Below the pieces are notes generated by a model, which did not search any database, was not told the DNA's origin, and saw nothing but the letters and a program-made list of their open reading frames with translations. Below, in pieces: positions 30,125-43,161 of a stretch of DNA of 64,000 nucleotides. Source of the stretch: an uncultured Methylobacillus sp. (GTDB lineage: Bacteria; Pseudomonadota; Gammaproteobacteria; Burkholderiales; Methylophilaceae). A program made the position numbers and the translations under genes. The stretch spans positions 97,983 to 161,982 of the forward strand of contig CAMLDO010000004.1 in assembly GCA_946478865.1 (NCBI GenBank). Reading direction: 5' to 3'. Positions within the stretch are counted from its first letter, which is position 1, and each line of letters opens with the position of its first letter.

Positions 30125-31963
30125 ATGCCAGCCCGACCGCCCCAGACTCCGCAGCAAATCCTCCATGACGTATTCGGCTATTCCGCCTTCCGCGGCGCAC
30201 AGCAGGCCATCGTCGAGCATGTCGCGGCCGGCGGCGATGCGCTTGTGCTCATGCCAACCGGCGGCGGCAAGTCGCTGTGCTATCAGATCCCCGCCCTGCT
30301 GCGGGAAGGCGTCGGCATCGTCGTTTCGCCGCTCATCGCACTCATGCAGGATCAGGTCGATGCGCTCAAGCAACTCGGCGTGGAAGCGGCCTTCCTCAAT
30401 TCCAGCCTGGATGCCGAAGCCGCGCGCGAAATCACGGGCCGCCTCATTCGCGGCGACATCGACATTCTCTACGTCGCACCGGAACGCCTGCTGATGTCCG
30501 GCTTCCTGTCGCTGCTGGATCAGATACAGGAGCACACCGGCCTCGCGCTGTTCGCGATTGACGAGGCGCACTGCGTTTCGCAGTGGGGCCATGATTTCCG
30601 TCCCGAATACCGCCAGCTCACCATCCTGCACGAGCGCTATCCCGCCGTTCCGCGCATCGCGCTGACGGCGACCGCCGATACTCCCACGCGTGCTGAAATC
30701 GTGGAGCGGCTCGGGCTGGAAGAAGCGCGCCAGTTCGTTTCCAGTTTCGACCGCCCCAACATCAAGTACCGCATCGCGCAGAAAGCCAACGCGCGCCAGC
30801 AACTGGAAGCCTTTCTCGAGGCCGAGCATGCCAACGATGCGGGCATCGTCTACTGTCTGTCGCGGCGCAAGGTGGAGGAAACCGCCGACTGGCTGAAATC
30901 GCGTGGCTGGGATGCGCTGCCTTACCATGCGGGCCTCGACGCGGCCACGCGCAACGCCAACCAGACCCGCTTCCTGCGTGAGGAAGGCGTCATCATGGTT
31001 GCCACCGTCGCGTTCGGCATGGGCATCGACAAGCCCAACGTGCGCTTCGTCGCGCACCTCGACCTGCCCAAGAGCATGGAAGGCTATTATCAGGAAACGG
31101 GCCGCGCCGGGCGCGATGGCCTGCAGGCGAATGCGTGGATGGTATACGGCCTGGGCGACGTGGTGAGCATGCGCCAGATGCTGGACTCGGGCGATGCGCC
31201 GGAAGAACGCAAGCGCGTCGAGCGCCAGAAGCTCGATGCCCTGCTCGGCTTCTGCGAATCCACCGCCTGCCGCCATCAGACCATACTGCGTTACTTCGGC
31301 GAGGAACACCCGGGCGATTGCGGTCAGTGCGACAACTGCCTGGAACCGGTGGAAACCTGGGACGGCACGCAAGCCGCGCAAATGGCCTTGTCCTGCGTCT
31401 ACCGCACCGGCCAGCGCTTCGGCGTCGCGCATCTCATCGACGTGCTGCTGGGCAAGCAGACCGACAAGATTTTCCAGTTCCGCCATGAAGCGCTCTCCAC
31501 CTACGGCATAGGCAAGGGGCTGACGCAGGCCCAATGGGGCAGCGTGTTCCGCCAGCTCGTCGCAAGCGGGCTGCTGGAAGCGGATATGGAAGGTTATGGC
31601 GGCCTGCGCCTGACCGCAGCGGCGCGGCCGGTACTCAAGGGCGAGCAGCCGGTCTGGTTCCGCCAGGATGCCGAACCTGCCCGCCGCAAATCCAGCAAGG
31701 CCGAGCGCAGCGCGCGGGCACGCGAGGCATTTGCAGGCGCAAACGACGACCCGCTGTGGCAGGCGCTCAAGGCCAAGCGCCTTGAACTCGCGCGCGAGCA
31801 GGGCGTGCCGCCTTATGTCATTTTTCATGACAGCACCCTGCTGGAAATCCTCAACCTGCGCCCGCAGACGCTGGATGAGATGGGCAGCATCAGCGGCATT
31901 GGCCAGGCCAAGCTGCTGCGTTATGGGGACGATTTCCTGAAGGTGCTCGAGGAAGCCGCCTGA
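30125..31963 (+). CDS. recQ: ATP-dependent DNA helicase RecQ
   Basis: A 612-residue 3'-5' superfamily 2 helicase. Walker A is [13 protein letters not shown], the DEAH box lies in [19 protein letters not shown], helicase motif VI is [10 protein letters not shown], and the zinc site reads [27 protein letters not shown] (about 410-520) and a C-terminal HRDC domain (about 535-612) complete the standard RecQ plan. It acts in recombination and fork repair. It begins 30 bases after the preceding gene; no specific promoter was recognised. Confidence 0.96.
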   Translation: MPARPPQTPQQILHDVFGYSAFRGAQQAIVEHVAAGGDALVLMPTGGGKSLCYQIPALLREGVGIVVSPLIALMQDQVDALKQLGVEAAFLNSSLDAEAAREITGRLIRGDIDILYVAPERLLMSGFLSLLDQIQEHTGLALFAIDEAHCVSQWGHDFRPEYRQLTILHERYPAVPRIALTATADTPTRAEIVERLGLEEARQFVSSFDRPNIKYRIAQKANARQQLEAFLEAEHANDAGIVYCLSRRKVEETADWLKSRGWDALPYHAGLDAATRNANQTRFLREEGVIMVATVAFGMGIDKPNVRFVAHLDLPKSMEGYYQETGRAGRDGLQANAWMVYGLGDVVSMRQMLDSGDAPEERKRVERQKLDALLGFCESTACRHQTILRYFGEEHPGDCGQCDNCLEPVETWDGTQAAQMALSCVYRTGQRFGVAHLIDVLLGKQTDKIFQFRHEALSTYGIGKGLTQAQWGSVFRQLVASGLLEADMEGYGGLRLTAAARPVLKGEQPVWFRQDAEPARRKSSKAERSARAREAFAGANDDPLWQALKAKRLELAREQGVPPYVIFHDSTLLEILNLRPQTLDEMGSISGIGQAKLLRYGDDFLKVLEEAA

Positions 31964-32010
31964 ACGCGCGATTGACGGCAAATTAAAAGACTAAAGGCCC
32001 ATATCCCAAG

Positions 32011-32931
32011 ATGTCGCACCCAAACGTTCATTTCCGCGGCGATGCCGTACTCGGCGTCGCTTTCGCCCTGCTCGCCGCTGTTGGCTTCTCCGGCAAGGCT
32101 ATCCTCGTCAAGCTGGCGTACCTGAGCCCGGTCGATGCCGTGACGCTGCTCGCGCTGCGCATGCTGTTCTCGGTGCCGGTGTTCGCCGGTATCGCGATCT
32201 GGGCCGCCTACCGCCATGCGACGCCGCTCACACGTCACGATAAAGTACTGGTGCTCGCCCTGGGGCTGCTCGGCTATTACCTTTCCAGCCTGCTCGACTT
32301 TCTCGGGCTGCAGTACATTTCCGCAGGTCTGGAACGGCTCATCCTGTTCCTGTATCCGACGATGACGGTCATCCTGCTCGCGCTGCTGCACCGTCAGGCC
32401 ATCAGCCACAAGATCAAGCTCGCGCTGACGCTGAGCTATGCCGGCATCGGGCTGGTGTTCGTGCACGATGCGAGCCTGCAGGGCGAAGGCGTAGCGCTGG
32501 GAGCGACGCTGGTATTCCTGAGCACGCTGTCGTATTCGCTCTATCTGGTCGGAGCCGGGCACGCGATCCAGCGCATCGGCACAACCCGCTTCACCGCTTA
32601 TGCGATGATCGTCGCCAGCATTGCCTGCGTGCTGCAATTCGCGCTGACGCACCCGCTGCAAGCGCTCGACCTGCCGCCCCGTGTCTACGGGCTCGCGCTG
32701 GCGATGGCCGTGTTTTCGACGGTATTGCCGGTGTTCATGCTGTCGTATGCAATCCGGCACATCGGATCGGGCAATGCTTCGCTCATCGGCTCCGTGGGCC
32801 CAGTGAGCACGATCCTCATGGCCTGGATGTTTCTCGGCGAGCATATCTCGCTGCTGCAGATCGCAGGATCGGCGCTGGTACTCTCCGGAGTGCTTATCGT
32901 CAGCATGAACAGCCGCAAGGGGACCGCATGA
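32011..32931 (+). CDS. EamA/DMT-family permease
   Basis: A 306-residue membrane protein with ten predicted helices in two EamA repeats (about 10-150 and 160-295). The second repeat ends [34 protein letters not shown], a classic EamA terminus. The substrate is unknown; family members move amino acids, nucleobases and other metabolites. Its stop overlaps the start of the YaiI-type gene by 4 bases, so translation is likely coupled. Confidence 0.85.
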   Translation: MSHPNVHFRGDAVLGVAFALLAAVGFSGKAILVKLAYLSPVDAVTLLALRMLFSVPVFAGIAIWAAYRHATPLTRHDKVLVLALGLLGYYLSSLLDFLGLQYISAGLERLILFLYPTMTVILLALLHRQAISHKIKLALTLSYAGIGLVFVHDASLQGEGVALGATLVFLSTLSYSLYLVGAGHAIQRIGTTRFTAYAMIVASIACVLQFALTHPLQALDLPPRVYGLALAMAVFSTVLPVFMLSYAIRHIGSGNASLIGSVGPVSTILMAWMFLGEHISLLQIAGSALVLSGVLIVSMNSRKGTA

Positions 32932-33392
32932 AAATCTGGGTCGATGCCGATGCCTGCCCGGGTGTCATCAAGGAAATTCTTTACCGCGCGGCGGAACGCA
33001 CGAAAACCGAAACGACACTGGTCGCCAACCAGCTGCTGCGCGTGCCGCCCTCTCCTTATCTTCGCGCCTTGCAGGTTCCGGCTGGTTTTGATGTCGCCGA
33101 TAACCGGATCGCGCAGGAAGTGCAGCCGGGCGATCTCGTCATTACCGCCGACATTCCGCTCGCTTCGCAGGTCATCGAGCGCGGAGGCTTTGCATTGAAT
33201 CCGCGCGGCGAGTTTTATACGCCCGACAATATCCGCCAGCGGCTGACGATGCGGAACTTCATGGAAGAGCTGCGCGGAAGCGGCGTGGATATTTCCGGGC
33301 CCTCCGCCTTCAGCCAGTCGGACCGGCAAGCCTTCGCGGCCGAACTCGACCGTTTTCTGGCGAAGCGGCCCAAGCCGCCCTCACCCGGCTAG
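32928..33392 (+). CDS. YaiI/YqxD family (DUF188) protein
   Basis: A 154-residue PIN-like protein. Diagnostic pieces are [25 protein letters not shown] at the start and the acidic segment [29 protein letters not shown]. The Asp residues resemble the metal site of PIN-type nucleases, but no activity is established. It overlaps the EamA gene at its start, and its stop codon overlaps the stop of the convergent GGDEF-EAL gene (33389-33392). Confidence 0.88.
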   Translation: MKIWVDADACPGVIKEILYRAAERTKTETTLVANQLLRVPPSPYLRALQVPAGFDVADNRIAQEVQPGDLVITADIPLASQVIERGGFALNPRGEFYTPDNIRQRLTMRNFMEELRGSGVDISGPSAFSQSDRQAFAAELDRFLAKRPKPPSPG

Positions 33393-36328
33393 GAGAACGA
33401 CCACTCGGAGAAAAGAAGCTGCTCGAACTGGTTGAGGGGGACCGGCTTGCTGTAGAGATAGCCCTGATAGTGACGACAGCCCACGCTCCCGAGGAAACGC
33501 TGCTGCTCGACCGTTTCGACCCCTTCCGCAATCACCTCTATGCCCAGCGTATTGGCCATCGCGACGATGGTTTGCACAATCACGGCGTCGGTCGATTTCA
33601 TGTCGGAGTTGTGTACGAAGGAGCGGTCGATCTTGAGCTCGTCCAGCGGCAGCTTCGTCAGGTAAGCCAGCGAGGAGTAGCCGGTGCCGAAGTCGTCCAT
33701 CGAAAACTGCACACCGAGCATCTTGATCTCGTGCATCTTGCGGATGGAACCGTCGATGTCCTCCAGCACGATGCTTTCGGTCAGCTCCAGCTTGAGCCGG
33801 TCGGGATTGGCCTGCGTGGTTTCCAGCGCTTGCCGGACCTGCTCCACGAAATCGGGCTGGCGGAACTGGCGCGCGCTGACATTGACGGAAAGCCGCAGAT
33901 GCGCGGCATGCTCGTCTTTCTCCCATGCCTTGAGCTGGCGGCAGGCCACATCCAGCAGCCAGCGGCCGATCGTCACGATCAGGCCGGTCTCTTCCGCGAG
34001 GGCGATGAACTCGACCGGAGACACGAGACCGCGCTGCGGATGCTCCCAACGCAACAGCATTTCGGCCCCGACGATCCGGCCCTGGTGGTCCACCTGCGCC
34101 TGGTAGTACGGCTTGAGCTGGTTGCGTGCTAGCGCCTGGCGCAAATCGGCATCGATGCTGAGCCGTGCTTCCAGCACGGCCTGCATCTGCGGATCGAAGA
34201 ACTGCAATATGTTCCGCCCCGAACGCTTGGACTGGTACATGGCCGCATCGGCGCGTTTCAGGATGTCCTCGATCTGCAGGTCGTTGCCGCGGAACAGGCA
34301 TACGCCGATGCTGGACGATGAGTGATACTCGAAATCGTGAAACTGGTAGGGCGTGTTGAGTTCGATGCGTATCTTCTCGCCTATCAGCTCCGCCTGGCGG
34401 GCAGCCACAGTCTCTTCCGCGCCGAGGTTCTCGATCATGACCACGAACTCATCGCCGCCGAAGCGGGAAACGGTATCGGTCTCGCGCACGCATTTGAGCA
34501 GGCGCTGCGCCACCTGGACCAGCAGCATGTCGCCGATATCGTGACCACGCGTGTCATTGAGGGTCTTGAAATCGTCCAAGTCGATGAACAGCACGGCACC
34601 GTATGCATTGCTGCGCGCGCTCGACGGCAAAGCCTGCGTCAGTCGGTCGATCATGAGGCGGCGGTTCGGCAGCATCGTGAGCGGATCGTAAAACGCGAGT
34701 CGGCGGATCTTTTCTTCCGCATCGCGCGCGTCGGTAATATCGAAAAATCCGGCTACATAATGCGTCACCTTGCCATGCAAGGAGGCGACTGCCGTAATCG
34801 TGAGCCATTCCAGGTAAGTCTCGCCATCCTTGCGGCGATTCCAGATTTCGCCCTGCCAGTAACCCTCGCGCGCGATCTTGTCCCACATTGCCTTGTAGAA
34901 CTCCGGGGAATGCTTGTCGGACTTGAGAAATCCCGGCTTGTGGCCAATGGCCTCTTCCGCGCTGTAGCCGGTAATGCGGGTAAACGACTGGTTGACGCGC
35001 TGGATGACGGTATCGGCGTCCGTCACCATGAGGCCTTCCTGAGCCTCGAACACGATCGCCGCCACGCGCAGAGCCTCGTCCGCCTCGCGGCGCCCGGTGA
35101 CGTCGCGCAATACCGCGATGAACTGACTGAGCTGTTGCTGCGCATCGAATACCGGCGTGATCGAAAGATCGTTCCAGAAGGAAGACCCATCCTTGCGGTA
35201 ATTGAGAATTTCGCCGTTGAACGCCTGCTCGGAATCCAGCAAGCGTTGAATCTCCGCCACGGTCACCGGATTGGTCTCCGGCCCTTGCAAAAGCTCGCAA
35301 TGCCGCCCTATCAGCTCTTCACGGCTATAGCCGGTGAGCCGGACGGCAGCGTCGTTGGCATACGTGATGATGTGGTCGATGCCGCTGATCAATACCCCCT
35401 GGCTGGTCGCGCTGAGGGCAAGATTGCGCTGCCGCAGACGGCTTTCGCTTTCGCTGAGACGACGCTCGTTCTCCTTGCGCACCTGTATGGTACGCACCAC
35501 CATGAAGGCCATGATCGCCGCGAGCAGACAGATGGCGAGGCCGATGGAGCGCAGGATCAGCAAGCCGGGCGTCATGCGTTTCCAGCCGTCGACCGGAACG
35601 GCAGCGATTTGCCAGCTGCCGCCGCCGGGCAGCAGAACCTCTTCCACCGCCGGCTTGTCGCCGAACACCTTCGGATCGCCGTAGAAAATGTCGCCCCCAT
35701 TGCCCGCCCAGGCCTGATTGCGCAAGGCAATGCGCAGCGTTCCCTTGTGCGTGTTCAGCCCGAGATCGTCCAGCAGGCGCTGCAGCCGCACGGGGAGGCT
35801 CACCGAGCCGCGGAAAGCGTCCTTGGCATCGAACATCGGAACCCGGACGATGACGCCCAGCTCGCTCTGCAGCAGCATCACTGGCCCCGCCACCACGACT
35901 TGTCGCGTCTCCATCATGCGGTGATAGGCGGGCCATTGCGCCGGGATATCCGCGTAATTGAACCCGATGATCTGCTCGTTCCCGCGCAGCGGGTATACCT
36001 CGGTGATGACCGTGCCTTCCGTAATGGCGATATTGCGGATATTGGGGTTGTAGAGCATCAGCTCGGCCAGCATGCGATGCTTGGCCGCGTCCGGTAGATC
36101 GGGGTTCGCCATGAGCGCAGCCGCGAGTCCGCGCGCCGAGGAAACCACGGAAGTGAGCACGCCCTCCACTTTCGCCCGCATGCTCGACAGGTGCTGCGCC
36201 ACCAGTACCCGCTGTTCCTGCTCGATCCGGGCCCGCTCGCTCGTGTCGAGCACCATCAACAGCAAAGCTGCCGCCATGGATGCGATCAGCGCAGCCAGAA
36301 TGGGCAGATAGCGGTCGATTCTTTTCAT
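33389..36328 (-). CDS. CHASE-type sensor PAS-PAS-GGDEF-EAL protein
   Basis: A 979-residue membrane protein. Order: helix 1 (about 6-25), a periplasmic CHASE-like sensor (about 40-265, with [23 protein letters not shown]), helix 2 (about 275-295), two PAS domains (about 320-435 and 440-560), GGDEF (motif near 624) and EAL. The EAL signature reads EML (GAEMLLRW near 755), while [13 protein letters not shown] and KIDRSFVHN are intact. The frame is open 54 codons upstream, but [16 protein letters not shown] begins the first membrane helix. It converges on the YaiI-type gene. Confidence 0.9.
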   Translation of the reverse strand: MKRIDRYLPILAALIASMAAALLLMVLDTSERARIEQEQRVLVAQHLSSMRAKVEGVLTSVVSSARGLAAALMANPDLPDAAKHRMLAELMLYNPNIRNIAITEGTVITEVYPLRGNEQIIGFNYADIPAQWPAYHRMMETRQVVVAGPVMLLQSELGVIVRVPMFDAKDAFRGSVSLPVRLQRLLDDLGLNTHKGTLRIALRNQAWAGNGGDIFYGDPKVFGDKPAVEEVLLPGGGSWQIAAVPVDGWKRMTPGLLILRSIGLAICLLAAIMAFMVVRTIQVRKENERRLSESESRLRQRNLALSATSQGVLISGIDHIITYANDAAVRLTGYSREELIGRHCELLQGPETNPVTVAEIQRLLDSEQAFNGEILNYRKDGSSFWNDLSITPVFDAQQQLSQFIAVLRDVTGRREADEALRVAAIVFEAQEGLMVTDADTVIQRVNQSFTRITGYSAEEAIGHKPGFLKSDKHSPEFYKAMWDKIAREGYWQGEIWNRRKDGETYLEWLTITAVASLHGKVTHYVAGFFDITDARDAEEKIRRLAFYDPLTMLPNRRLMIDRLTQALPSSARSNAYGAVLFIDLDDFKTLNDTRGHDIGDMLLVQVAQRLLKCVRETDTVSRFGGDEFVVMIENLGAEETVAARQAELIGEKIRIELNTPYQFHDFEYHSSSSIGVCLFRGNDLQIEDILKRADAAMYQSKRSGRNILQFFDPQMQAVLEARLSIDADLRQALARNQLKPYYQAQVDHQGRIVGAEMLLRWEHPQRGLVSPVEFIALAEETGLIVTIGRWLLDVACRQLKAWEKDEHAAHLRLSVNVSARQFRQPDFVEQVRQALETTQANPDRLKLELTESIVLEDIDGSIRKMHEIKMLGVQFSMDDFGTGYSSLAYLTKLPLDELKIDRSFVHNSDMKSTDAVIVQTIVAMANTLGIEVIAEGVETVEQQRFLGSVGCRHYQGYLYSKPVPLNQFEQLLFSEWSFS

Positions 36329-36443
36329 GGCGCGATAGTAGCTTACCGTCGTATTTCCTGCACGCAATGCGCATATTCTTGAGCGAAAACGCACGGACGC
36401 GCGATAGAGTAAAATTCTCTTTTGACTGAGATATCCCGCCCCC

Positions 36444-37178
36444 ATGGAAGAAAAAGTACGCCTGTCCAAACTGATGTCCGAGCAGGGCATCTGCTCCCGC
36501 CGCGAAGCCGACAGCTATATCGAGCAAGGCCTCGTATTCGTTGACGGCGAGCGGGTCAGCGAACTGGGCACCAAAATCTTTCCCCACCAGAAAATCACGC
36601 TGGCCAAGGGCGCGCAGGTGCAGCAGCAGTCGCGCGTCACCATCCTGCTGCACAAACCGGTCGGATACGTCTCCGGGCAGGCGGAAGACGGCTACAAGCC
36701 TGCCGTCACGCTGATCAATGCGGCTTCGCACTTTGCCGGCGACAAGGCCGCGCAGCGCTTCCTGCCCTCGCACCTCAAGGGCCTGGCACCGGCCGGGCGG
36801 CTGGATATCGACTCCACCGGCCTGCTGGTGCTGACTCAGGATGGCCGCATCGCCAAACTATTGATCGGCGACGAAACCAAGATCGAGAAGGAATATCTGG
36901 TGCGCGTGCAGGGCAAGCTGTCCGAGCAGAATCTCAAACTGCTCAACCACGGGCTGTCGCTCGACGGGCAGCCGTTGCGTCCCGCCAAGGTGAGCTGGCA
37001 GAACGAGGATCAGCTGCGCTTCGTGCTGCGCGAGGGGAAAAAACGCCAGATACGGCGCATGTGCGAAATGGTCGGTTTGAAAGTAGTAGGGCTGAAACGC
37101 GTCCGTATCGGCCAGGTCAAGCTGTCCGACCTGCCGCCGGGACAGTGGCGCTATCTCGGCGAACATGAACGCTTCTGA
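36444..37178 (+). CDS. 23S rRNA pseudouridine synthase, RluF-like
   Basis: A 244-residue RsuA/RluB/E/F family enzyme. An N-terminal S4 RNA-binding domain ([30 protein letters not shown]) precedes the catalytic domain, whose active-site Asp is in [14 protein letters not shown] near residue 118. The C-terminal [28 protein letters not shown] is conserved. The [12 protein letters not shown] segment and length favour the RluF group (23S U2604), but RluB or RluE cannot be excluded. Confidence 0.85.
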   Translation: MEEKVRLSKLMSEQGICSRREADSYIEQGLVFVDGERVSELGTKIFPHQKITLAKGAQVQQQSRVTILLHKPVGYVSGQAEDGYKPAVTLINAASHFAGDKAAQRFLPSHLKGLAPAGRLDIDSTGLLVLTQDGRIAKLLIGDETKIEKEYLVRVQGKLSEQNLKLLNHGLSLDGQPLRPAKVSWQNEDQLRFVLREGKKRQIRRMCEMVGLKVVGLKRVRIGQVKLSDLPPGQWRYLGEHERF

Positions 37179-37242
37179 CCCTATTGCACCCATATGCCAA
37201 TCGGGGGAAGAATAGCGTAAACATTTCCCGATCCCGGATGCC

Positions 37243-37656
37243 ATGGAAAGTCACAAGGAAGTCGTTTACAAGTTCTACGATGCCATCTGGAACAAGGCCG
37301 ACAAAACGGTAATTCCGGACCTGCTGACGGAGGACTTCCTGTTCCGCGGCTCGCTGGGGCTCATGCAGCGCGGCCACATCGGCTTCGCCAATTTCATGGA
37401 CCAGATACGCGCCGCAATCGGCGAATACCGCTGCGAGATTGTCGAAATGGCGGAGGAGGAAGATCGCGTGTTCGCGCGCATCCTCTATTCCGGCATTCAT
37501 CGCGGCGACCTCTTCGGCTACGCGGCCACGCATGGCCGCATCAAGTGGGACGGCGTTGCCATTTTCCGCTTCCGGGACAGCAAAATCGCCGAGTTGTGGG
37601 TGCTGTGGGACGTGAACGACGTGATGAAGCAGTTGGCGCGCTACGTAATGGACTAG
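37243..37656 (+). CDS. SnoaL-like (NTF2-fold) protein
   Basis: A 137-residue cytoplasmic protein beginning SHKEVVYKFYDAIWNKADKTVIPDLLTEDFLFRG, the usual pattern of SnoaL-like ester cyclases and related NTF2-fold proteins. A conserved WD-like region ELWVLWDVNDVMKQL closes the fold. No enzymatic partner is nearby, so the function is unknown. It lies 64 bases downstream of the pseudouridine synthase and converges with the YgiQ gene, whose stop is 12 bases away. Confidence 0.8.
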   Translation: MESHKEVVYKFYDAIWNKADKTVIPDLLTEDFLFRGSLGLMQRGHIGFANFMDQIRAAIGEYRCEIVEMAEEEDRVFARILYSGIHRGDLFGYAATHGRIKWDGVAIFRFRDSKIAELWVLWDVNDVMKQLARYVMD

Positions 37657-37668
37657 CGCGCCGCCGTA

Positions 37669-39816
<2,148 letters not shown>

Positions 39817-39906
39817 AACCTTCTATTTTACTATGAAAATCAACATTATCCGAACTTTATTCGGCTTTGACCGTCCATAAATGGAACCATTCGATAGGTC
39901 GTCGCA

Positions 39907-40233
39907 ATGCAATACGTGCAAAGTTTGCCGCCGGTATATACACCGACCAGCCCGACCGGCACCGTCACCGAAACTCGGGCCGTGCATGCCGTGGAGCGTG
40001 TCGAGTCGCACCGGGTAGCGGAAGTGCCTCTCCAGCGCCTGGATACGCAACGTCCCGCACTTGAACAGGCATGGGAGCCACGCGTTTTCGCCTCGCTGGA
40101 GAATGATCGCCGGCGCGTATGCCGCCGCCTCCAGCACGAACCTGTATTGCAGGAACTGCGCTCCGGCCTCGACCGCCGCCGCCGCAACCAGCGGCGTAGC
40201 GACCTCACCACTGCCGTCGACGAAAATATCTGA
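39907..40233 (+). CDS. Hypothetical 108-residue protein
   Basis: I do not recognise this protein. The frame shows high third-position GC and normal codon choice for the window, unlike the competing frame on the other strand. The N-terminal 30 residues are Pro/Thr-rich (PPVYTPTSPTGTVTET), then come charged helix-like stretches and an Arg-rich patch (LDRRRRNQRRS). No signal peptide or membrane helix is visible. An AGGT lies about 10 bases before the ATG. It is 89 bases upstream of the Cache-GGDEF-EAL gene on the same strand and may share its transcript. Confidence 0.5.
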   Translation: MQYVQSLPPVYTPTSPTGTVTETRAVHAVERVESHRVAEVPLQRLDTQRPALEQAWEPRVFASLENDRRRVCRRLQHEPVLQELRSGLDRRRRNQRRSDLTTAVDENI

Positions 40234-40322
40234 TGCCACGCAGTACAGTCCCTCGCACGCCTTTACCCTGACTACGCGGAAGGAATTTATGGGAGAATGC
40301 TCCCAGAAAATTCTTTCCCACA

Positions 40323-43124
40323 ATGAAAAAGAAGTTCTCCACTCTCTGGCGCTTCCTGCTCCCGGTAATGCTGTTGCTGGTGATCGGCACTGTATTTCTG
40401 AGCCGTCAGCAAACCACCCAACAGCTGGAAAATATTGAAACGGCGGCCCACGTCCAGGCCAGAACCCTTACCCGCATCCTGAACGCCACCGATGAACTTG
40501 TCGGCGAGCAGGTGTACGCCTCGATGCGTCTGCTCAAGCAGCGCGGCCAGGAACAAGGCGTACCCCGTACCGATGGCATGACGCGCGTGGGAGGCCGTGT
40601 CGTGCCCCGTCTGCTGCTGGGCGACCAACCTCAGGCCAACCGGTTCGATCTGGTGGATGGCGTAACCGACATCCTGGGCGGCACCGCCACTCTGTTCATC
40701 AAAGACGGCAAGGACTTCATCCGCATTTCCACCAATGTGCGGCAGGAAAACGGCGAACGCGCGGTCGGCACCCTGCTCGACCCCTCCGGCAAAGCCATCG
40801 TCGCGCTACGCGACGGACGCGCCTTCCACGGCGAAGTGGACATCCTCGGCGAGCCCTACATCACCCGCTACGAACCCATGCGCAACGTGCAGGGCGAAGT
40901 CATCGGCGCCTGGTACGTGGGGTACAAGGTGGACATGAAGGTGCTGCGCGAGGCAGTGGAACAAACGCGCTATCTGGAAGCCGGGTTCGCAGCCATCATG
41001 GACGACCGGCAGAAAATCCGCTTCCTGTCCTCGCACGTCCCCCCGGCCACTGCCGAGCGCCTGGTACGCGGCGCCACCGATGACTGGATGATCGTTCGTG
41101 AAGACATTCCCAGTTGGGGCTTCACCGTGATGATCGGCTACCCGATGAGCGAAGCGCGCGCGATCGGCCTGTCCAAGTCGCTGTTCGTCATCGTTTCCGG
41201 CACGATACTGACCATTCTGCTGATCGCCATCATCCTGTGGCAGATGCGCCGCCTGATCCTGAATCCTATCGGCAGCGACCCGGCCCTCGCCATCGAAGTG
41301 GTACAGCGCATCGCCGCCGGCAATCTGGAACCGGACAACCTCACCGCTCCGCGCGGCACACTCATGGCGAACGTACTGCGCATGCGCAGCAAGCTGGGCG
41401 AGATGGTGGATACGCTGCGCCAGAACGCCGAGCGCATGAGTCTTTCCGCGAGCGTGTTCGAGCATACGCGCGACGGCATCTTCATCGCCGATGCAGAAAT
41501 GCGCGTCATCGAGATCAATCCGGCCTTCTGCCGCGTGACCGGCTACAGCCGCGAGGAAGCGCTGGGACGTACACCGACGGAACTGGGCTTCGCCGCCCAG
41601 GAACCGCAGCTCTTCGCCAGCATCTGGCACAACCCGGATGCGTCCGCCGAGTGGCGCGGCGAAACCCGCAACTGCCGCAAGTCGGGCGAATACTATCCGA
41701 GCTGGCTGGAACTGTTTATCGTATCCGGGGAGGACGGGCGCGCCAATTACGTATGCGTGTTCTCCGACATCACCGTTGCCAAGGCCAACCAGGAAAACCT
41801 GGAGCACATGGCCTACCATGACGCGCTCACGCAGTTGCCGAACCGCATCCTGCTGGATGACCGGCTGCACCAGGCCGTGGCACGCGCCAATCGCAGCGGC
41901 GAAATCCTGGCGGTATGCTATTTCGATCTGGACGGCTTCAAGCCGATCAACGACACGCTGGGTCACGATGCCGGCGACCGCCTTCTGGTCGAACTGGCGC
42001 AGCGCGTGCGCAACTGTCTGCGCGAATCGGATACCGTGGCACGCCTCGGCGGCGACGAATTCGCGCTGCTGCTATGCAATTTGTCGTCCCCGGAAGAATG
42101 CGAGCTCACCCTCTCCCGCCTGCTGTCCGCGATCCGACAACCTTTCCTGCTCACCGAGAAACCGGTCCAGGTCTCCGCCAGCATCGGCTACACGCTGTTT
42201 CCGATGGACGCCAGCGAACCGGACACCCTGCTGCGGCATGCGGACCATGCGATGTACCAGGCCAAGCTCAACGGCGGCAGCCACTTCCATCTGTTCGACA
42301 CCGAGCATGACCGCCAGACGCGCGGCCGCCGCCAGGAGCGCGAACGTATCGAAGCCGCTTTGCCGAACGGCGAATTCCGACTGTATTACCAGCCCAAAAT
42401 CAATATGCGCAAAGGCCAGGTGGTAGGGGTCGAGGCGCTGATCCGCTGGCAGCATCCGGAAAGCGGGTTGCGCTCGCCAGCCGAATTCCTGCCGCTGGTG
42501 GAGGACACCGATTTCGCCATACCGCTGGGTGAGTGGGTGATGCGCGAAGCGTTGCGGCAAGTCGCCCGCTGGCGCGCCCAAGGACTGGAGCTGCAAGTGA
42601 GCATCAATATCGCGCCGCGCCATATGATGCAAAAGGATTTTGCGACCCGGCTATCGAAGATCCTGGCCGAATTTCCCGAAGTGCCGCCCATGCTGCTGGA
42701 GCTGGAAATCACCGAAACCGCTGCCATCGAAGACATCGCCGGCGTGGCGCAGATGATCAACAACTGCAAGGTGCTCGGCGTCACCTTCGCGCTGGACGAT
42801 TTCGGCGTGGGCTACTCATCGCTGACCTACATGCGTCGCCTGCCGGTGGAAGTGATCAAGATCGACCAGTCCTTCGTGCGCGACATGCTGCACGATTCGG
42901 ATGACCTGGCCGTAGTGGCGGGCGTCATCAGCCTTTCCCGCGAATTCCAGCGCAGCGTGGTCGCGGAAGGGGTGGAAACCGTGGATCACGGTCTCCACCT
43001 GCTGCGCATGGGCTGCACCGTGGCGCAAGGATACGGCATTGCCCGCCCCATGCCGGCTGAAGACATTCCCGCCTGGGTGGCGAGCTACATTCCGGACGCC
43101 AGCTGGGACGAAGGCTCGCTGTAG
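40323..43124 (+). CDS. Cache-sensor PAS-GGDEF-EAL protein
   Basis: A 933-residue membrane protein. Order: helix 1 (about 8-27), a periplasmic Cache-type sensor (about 40-265, including DGVTDILGGTATLFIKDGKDFIRISTNV), helix 2 (about 283-305), a short HAMP-like stretch (about 310-355), PAS (about 375-490), GGDEF (LGGDEFALLL near 576) and EAL (GVEALIRW near 704, with DDFGVGYSSLTYM, KIDQSFVRD and EGVET). Both enzymatic signatures are intact. It is followed after 37 bases by the convergent multicopper oxidase gene; no regulatory link to copper is visible. Confidence 0.92.
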   Translation: MKKKFSTLWRFLLPVMLLLVIGTVFLSRQQTTQQLENIETAAHVQARTLTRILNATDELVGEQVYASMRLLKQRGQEQGVPRTDGMTRVGGRVVPRLLLGDQPQANRFDLVDGVTDILGGTATLFIKDGKDFIRISTNVRQENGERAVGTLLDPSGKAIVALRDGRAFHGEVDILGEPYITRYEPMRNVQGEVIGAWYVGYKVDMKVLREAVEQTRYLEAGFAAIMDDRQKIRFLSSHVPPATAERLVRGATDDWMIVREDIPSWGFTVMIGYPMSEARAIGLSKSLFVIVSGTILTILLIAIILWQMRRLILNPIGSDPALAIEVVQRIAAGNLEPDNLTAPRGTLMANVLRMRSKLGEMVDTLRQNAERMSLSASVFEHTRDGIFIADAEMRVIEINPAFCRVTGYSREEALGRTPTELGFAAQEPQLFASIWHNPDASAEWRGETRNCRKSGEYYPSWLELFIVSGEDGRANYVCVFSDITVAKANQENLEHMAYHDALTQLPNRILLDDRLHQAVARANRSGEILAVCYFDLDGFKPINDTLGHDAGDRLLVELAQRVRNCLRESDTVARLGGDEFALLLCNLSSPEECELTLSRLLSAIRQPFLLTEKPVQVSASIGYTLFPMDASEPDTLLRHADHAMYQAKLNGGSHFHLFDTEHDRQTRGRRQERERIEAALPNGEFRLYYQPKINMRKGQVVGVEALIRWQHPESGLRSPAEFLPLVEDTDFAIPLGEWVMREALRQVARWRAQGLELQVSINIAPRHMMQKDFATRLSKILAEFPEVPPMLLELEITETAAIEDIAGVAQMINNCKVLGVTFALDDFGVGYSSLTYMRRLPVEVIKIDQSFVRDMLHDSDDLAVVAGVISLSREFQRSVVAEGVETVDHGLHLLRMGCTVAQGYGIARPMPAEDIPAWVASYIPDASWDEGSL

Positions 43125-43161
43125 GGAACCTTCCGCTCAAAGGGGCAAGCGGTTTGCGCCC

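Noticed and set aside
39823..40323. A 166-codon minus-strand frame overlapping the 108-residue hypothetical gene
   Set aside because: Its codon positions look less natural than the plus-strand frame, the start has no ribosome site and it overlaps the start of the Cache-GGDEF-EAL gene.
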